From NCBI RefSeq assembly GCF_000019845.1, contig NC_010581.1, positions 3,348,501 through 3,412,500 on the forward strand: a stretch of 64,000 nt of DNA. Direction: 5' to 3'. Below the pieces are notes generated by a model. That model was not told where the DNA came from, did no database searches, and was given only the letters and a program-made list of their open reading frames with translations. Origin of the DNA: Beijerinckia indica subsp. indica ATCC 9039 (GTDB lineage Bacteria > Pseudomonadota > Alphaproteobacteria > Rhizobiales > Beijerinckiaceae). Numbering within the stretch: position 1 is the first letter of the stretch; the number at the start of each line of letters is the position of its first letter. The translations under genes and the position numbers were made by a program. Shown piece after piece: positions 61,942 through 64,000 of the stretch.

Positions 61942-62265
61942 ATGCCGGACACAAAGACCGTCCTGAGCTGGGTGCATTTCGGCAAACGGATTGCACTCGC
62001 CCCTGATCCGAACGATCCCTCACCCTGGCAAACGATCAAAGATATCCGCACGTTGTCCGACGGGCGCCATGCGCTCATGGTCGAGGCGCGCGAGAGCGCT
62101 GGCGACACCGGGCATGACACGATCACCGTTTGCGTAGCCCGGAACGGACGCTACATGCCGTCGCCGATAGGCGACGGTAGCGATCGCGACACCGTCGGCG
62201 CTTGGCCAGAAAAGAGCATCCTCGGCACCCAACTCGGCCCCAAGCGCAATGGACGCAAGTGGTGA
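61942..62265 (+). CDS. Small protein of unknown function
   Basis: 107 residues from ATG 61942 (MPDTKTVLSWVHFGKRIALAPDP), with GGAG 7 bases upstream. No domain recognised; it contains DGRHALMVEARESAG and RNGRYMPSPIGDG, and ends KRNGRKW. Its stop overlaps the start of the transporter gene (GTGA), so it is translationally coupled to it. Confidence 0.7.
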   Translation: MPDTKTVLSWVHFGKRIALAPDPNDPSPWQTIKDIRTLSDGRHALMVEARESAGDTGHDTITVCVARNGRYMPSPIGDGSDRDTVGAWPEKSILGTQLGPKRNGRKW

Positions 62266-63506
62266 GCGCGCTTGCGGCAACATGGGGCATCGTAGCCCTG
62301 GCAACGGGGGGCGTGATCCTACGTCCTTGGCGTCTGCCGGAAGCCATTTGGGCGGTGACTGGCGCCGCGATTCTAGTCCTTGCCGGCCTGCTCTCGCTCG
62401 CCGACGCGTGGCGCGGTGTGCTGAAAGGAACGGATGTCTACCTCTTCCTGATCGGCATGATGCTGCTTGCGGAGGTCGCGCGACGAGAAGGTTTGTTCGA
62501 CTGGCTGGCGGCTCGCGCCGCCAATCTGGCGAATGGCTCTGCAACGCGGCTGTTCACGTTGGTTTATGTGGTTGGAACCGTCGTAACGACGTTTATGTCG
62601 AACGACGCGACGGCTGTCGTTCTGACGCCAGCGGTTGCAGCGGTCGCGCGTGCCGCGAAGGCCGAGAAGCCGCTCCCCTATTTGCTCATCTGTGCGTTCA
62701 TCGCAAACGCGGCCTCCTTCGTCCTGCCGATAAGCAATCCCGCCAATCTGGTGATCTATGGCAGTCATACGCCGTCCTTGCTCGAATGGCTGCCGCGCTA
62801 TGCTGCGCCGTCGCTGCTGTCGATCGCTGCAACTTATGTGGTGCTCCGCCTGACGCAGCGCCGAATGCTGAACCAAACGATTGCCGCAGAAGTCGAAGTC
62901 CCCGCGCTATCGCTTTCCGGACGCGCGGCAGGAATCGGTATCGTCGTCACAGCCGTCGTCTTGATGATGGCTTCGGCGTTGGGCTGGCAACTGGGGTTGC
63001 CGACCTGCATCGCCGGCCTCGCGACTGCGGCGTCGGTTGTGCTGCTCGAACGCCGTGCCCCGTGGGACATCCTGCGCGATATCTCTTGGGGCGTACTGCC
63101 GCTGGTGGCTGGCCTCTTCGTGCTAGTCGAAGCGCTGGATCGCACCGGCGTGATCGGGCTCTTAAGTACCGCCCTGCGTGCCGGTGCGTCCTGGTCACTA
63201 CTGGACACCGCCTGGGCCAACGGCGTCGTCATCGCCTTCGCCTCGAATATCATGAACAATCTGCCCGCTGGATTGATCGCGGGAACGGCAATCCAAGGGG
63301 CTCAGAGCCCTCCACTGGTAACCGGCGCTGCGCTCATTGGCGTCGATCTAGGACCAAATCTCAGTGTTACGGGCTCGCTCCTCTGGCTCGCGGCGCTGCG
63401 CCGCGAGGGTCTCCGGGTGAGCGGGATGTCGTTCCTTAAGATCGGCTTGCTGGTGATGCCACCGGCTTTGGTGCTGGCGATCGCCGCGCTGGTTCTTGGC
63501 GGCTGA
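62262..63506 (+). CDS. ArsB/NhaD-type membrane ion transporter
   Basis: About 414 residues and 11-12 membrane helices of the ion-transporter superfamily that includes ArsB and NhaD: FLIGMMLLAEVARREGLFDWLA, TTFMSNDATAVVLTPAVAA (the conserved N-D-A motif), LPISNPANLVIYG, and the matching second-half motif SNIMNNLPAGLIAG. Candidate substrates are arsenite or another oxyanion, or Na+. GTG start at 62262 overlaps the preceding stop. No arsR or arsC is nearby, so arsenite is only one option. Confidence 0.9.
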   Translation: MSALAATWGIVALATGGVILRPWRLPEAIWAVTGAAILVLAGLLSLADAWRGVLKGTDVYLFLIGMMLLAEVARREGLFDWLAARAANLANGSATRLFTLVYVVGTVVTTFMSNDATAVVLTPAVAAVARAAKAEKPLPYLLICAFIANAASFVLPISNPANLVIYGSHTPSLLEWLPRYAAPSLLSIAATYVVLRLTQRRMLNQTIAAEVEVPALSLSGRAAGIGIVVTAVVLMMASALGWQLGLPTCIAGLATAASVVLLERRAPWDILRDISWGVLPLVAGLFVLVEALDRTGVIGLLSTALRAGASWSLLDTAWANGVVIAFASNIMNNLPAGLIAGTAIQGAQSPPLVTGAALIGVDLGPNLSVTGSLLWLAALRREGLRVSGMSFLKIGLLVMPPALVLAIAALVLGG

Positions 63507-63533
63507 TCCGTGCACCATTCTCGGAGAGAACCG

Positions 63534-63978
63534 ATGGATTCCGCCTGGCTCTATCCTCTCATTCTTGCGGCCGGAGCGTTGCAGGCGTGGGGACCGCCAA
63601 TGAACGGCGCTCTGCGCATCGCGTTGACGAATCCTTGGCTTGCCAGCCTGGTCTCATTCTTACAGATCGTGGCCCTCTTGATCGTGGTCTTCGTCTGCAT
63701 GCCGCGACCGCTGCCGACCATCGAAGGACTGACCGTGATGCATTGGTGGTCGCCTCACGGCGGGCTGATCGGCGCCTTTGCCGTCGTTGCGGGCTTGCTG
63801 TTCGTCGATCGCGTGGGCGCAGGCGCCTTCGCCGATCTCACGATTACGGCGAACATTGATGTCGCTGGCCATCGAGCACTTCGGTTTGCTGCGCATGGAG
63901 GTGCATTCCGTGAACCTCGGGTGCCCGATCGGGGCAGCGCTCATAGTGGCGGGAATTGCCCTGATCTCCTGGTTCTGA
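63534..63978 (+). pseudogene. YdcZ/DUF606-type DMT membrane protein, frameshifted
   Basis: Start MDSAWLYPLILAAGALQAWG at 63534. Reading continues through LVSFLQIVALLIVVFVCMP and GGLIGAFAVVAGLLFVDRVGAGAFADLTITANI, then one extra base near 63860 breaks the frame; the next frame continues MSLAIEHFGLLRMEVHSVNLG and IGAALIVAGIALISWF to a stop at 63978. Corrected, it is a typical ~148-residue five-helix DUF606 protein. Such proteins usually come in pairs, and a second ATG at 63993 may start the partner. Confidence 0.75.
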
Positions 63979-64000
63979 GGATCGCTCGTCATGGATGACA

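Noticed and set aside
62202..62261. Twenty-codon N-terminal extension of the ArsB/NhaD-type transporter from an upstream ATG
   Set aside because: It overlaps the preceding gene and is hydrophilic and Arg/Pro-rich; the GTG at 62262 with stop-start overlap begins right before the first membrane helix.
1..64000. CRISPR arrays, rRNA genes, prophage or conjugation modules
   Set aside because: No regularly spaced short repeats, no rRNA sequence, and no phage structural, integrase or type IV secretion genes were seen.

Overview
The window reads as chromosome of an alphaproteobacterium of the order Hyphomicrobiales (Rhizobiales), possibly near Beijerinckiaceae or Methylobacteriaceae. The evidence is the cmk / rpsA / FYDLN-protein neighbourhood at the left end, a LuxR-LuxI-dioxygenase locus, general-stress (EcfG-type) promoters with a matching set of stress proteins, and many alphaproteobacterial domain families. 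The order is well supported; anything finer is inference.

Layout. 1-4.4 kb: core genes (rpsA, a TonB-like protein, cmk, a TIGR02300 zinc-ribbon protein, tRNA-Ala). 4.9-14.6 kb: ordinary accessory chromosome (GNAT, GyrI-like, AraC, GDPD, WYL regulator with cupin, MGMT, SRPBCC, and a MarR / hydrolase / MFS operon). 14.8-32.3 kb: a segment bounded by two 846-bp IS5-family (IS427-group) copies in inverted orientation whose encoded proteins are identical. Inside are redox enzymes with their regulators, fragments of gabD-like and SpvB-like genes, and a three-gene uptake module (periplasmic binding protein, di-haem cytochrome, TonB-dependent receptor). 32.3-33.5 kb: remnants of another transposase and an RTX protein. 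33.5-38.2 kb: a lower-GC quorum-sensing island, luxR - luxI - phytanoyl-CoA-dioxygenase-like gene, a second luxR, and a divergent 2OG-Fe(II) oxygenase. 38.2-42.2 kb: a chimeric SDR pseudogene, a hydrolase with a divergent LysR, and a TetR regulator divergent from a membrane protein.

42.9-55.9 kb is a stress-response island: DUF892 ferritin-like protein, small membrane peptides, pyrophosphatase, hydrolases, two SDRs, DUF2188, DUF2795, a KGG-repeat hydrophilic protein and an AI-2E-family permease. Two genes have perfect EcfG-type promoters (GGAAC-N16-CGTT) and a third has a near match, so parts of it are probably one regulon. Transposase relics (ISKra4-like, IS66, IS110) lie between them.

57.4-64.0 kb holds what I consider the most likely undescribed system: a membrane histidine kinase overlapping an NtrC-type activator, a canonical sigma-54 promoter immediately downstream, then two paralogous proteins of an unrecognised family (one exported, one apparently cytoplasmic), a small unknown protein, an ArsB/NhaD-type ion transporter and a YdcZ/DUF606-type membrane protein. 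Two genes of this cluster carry single-base frameshifts, which are either real decay or sequence errors.
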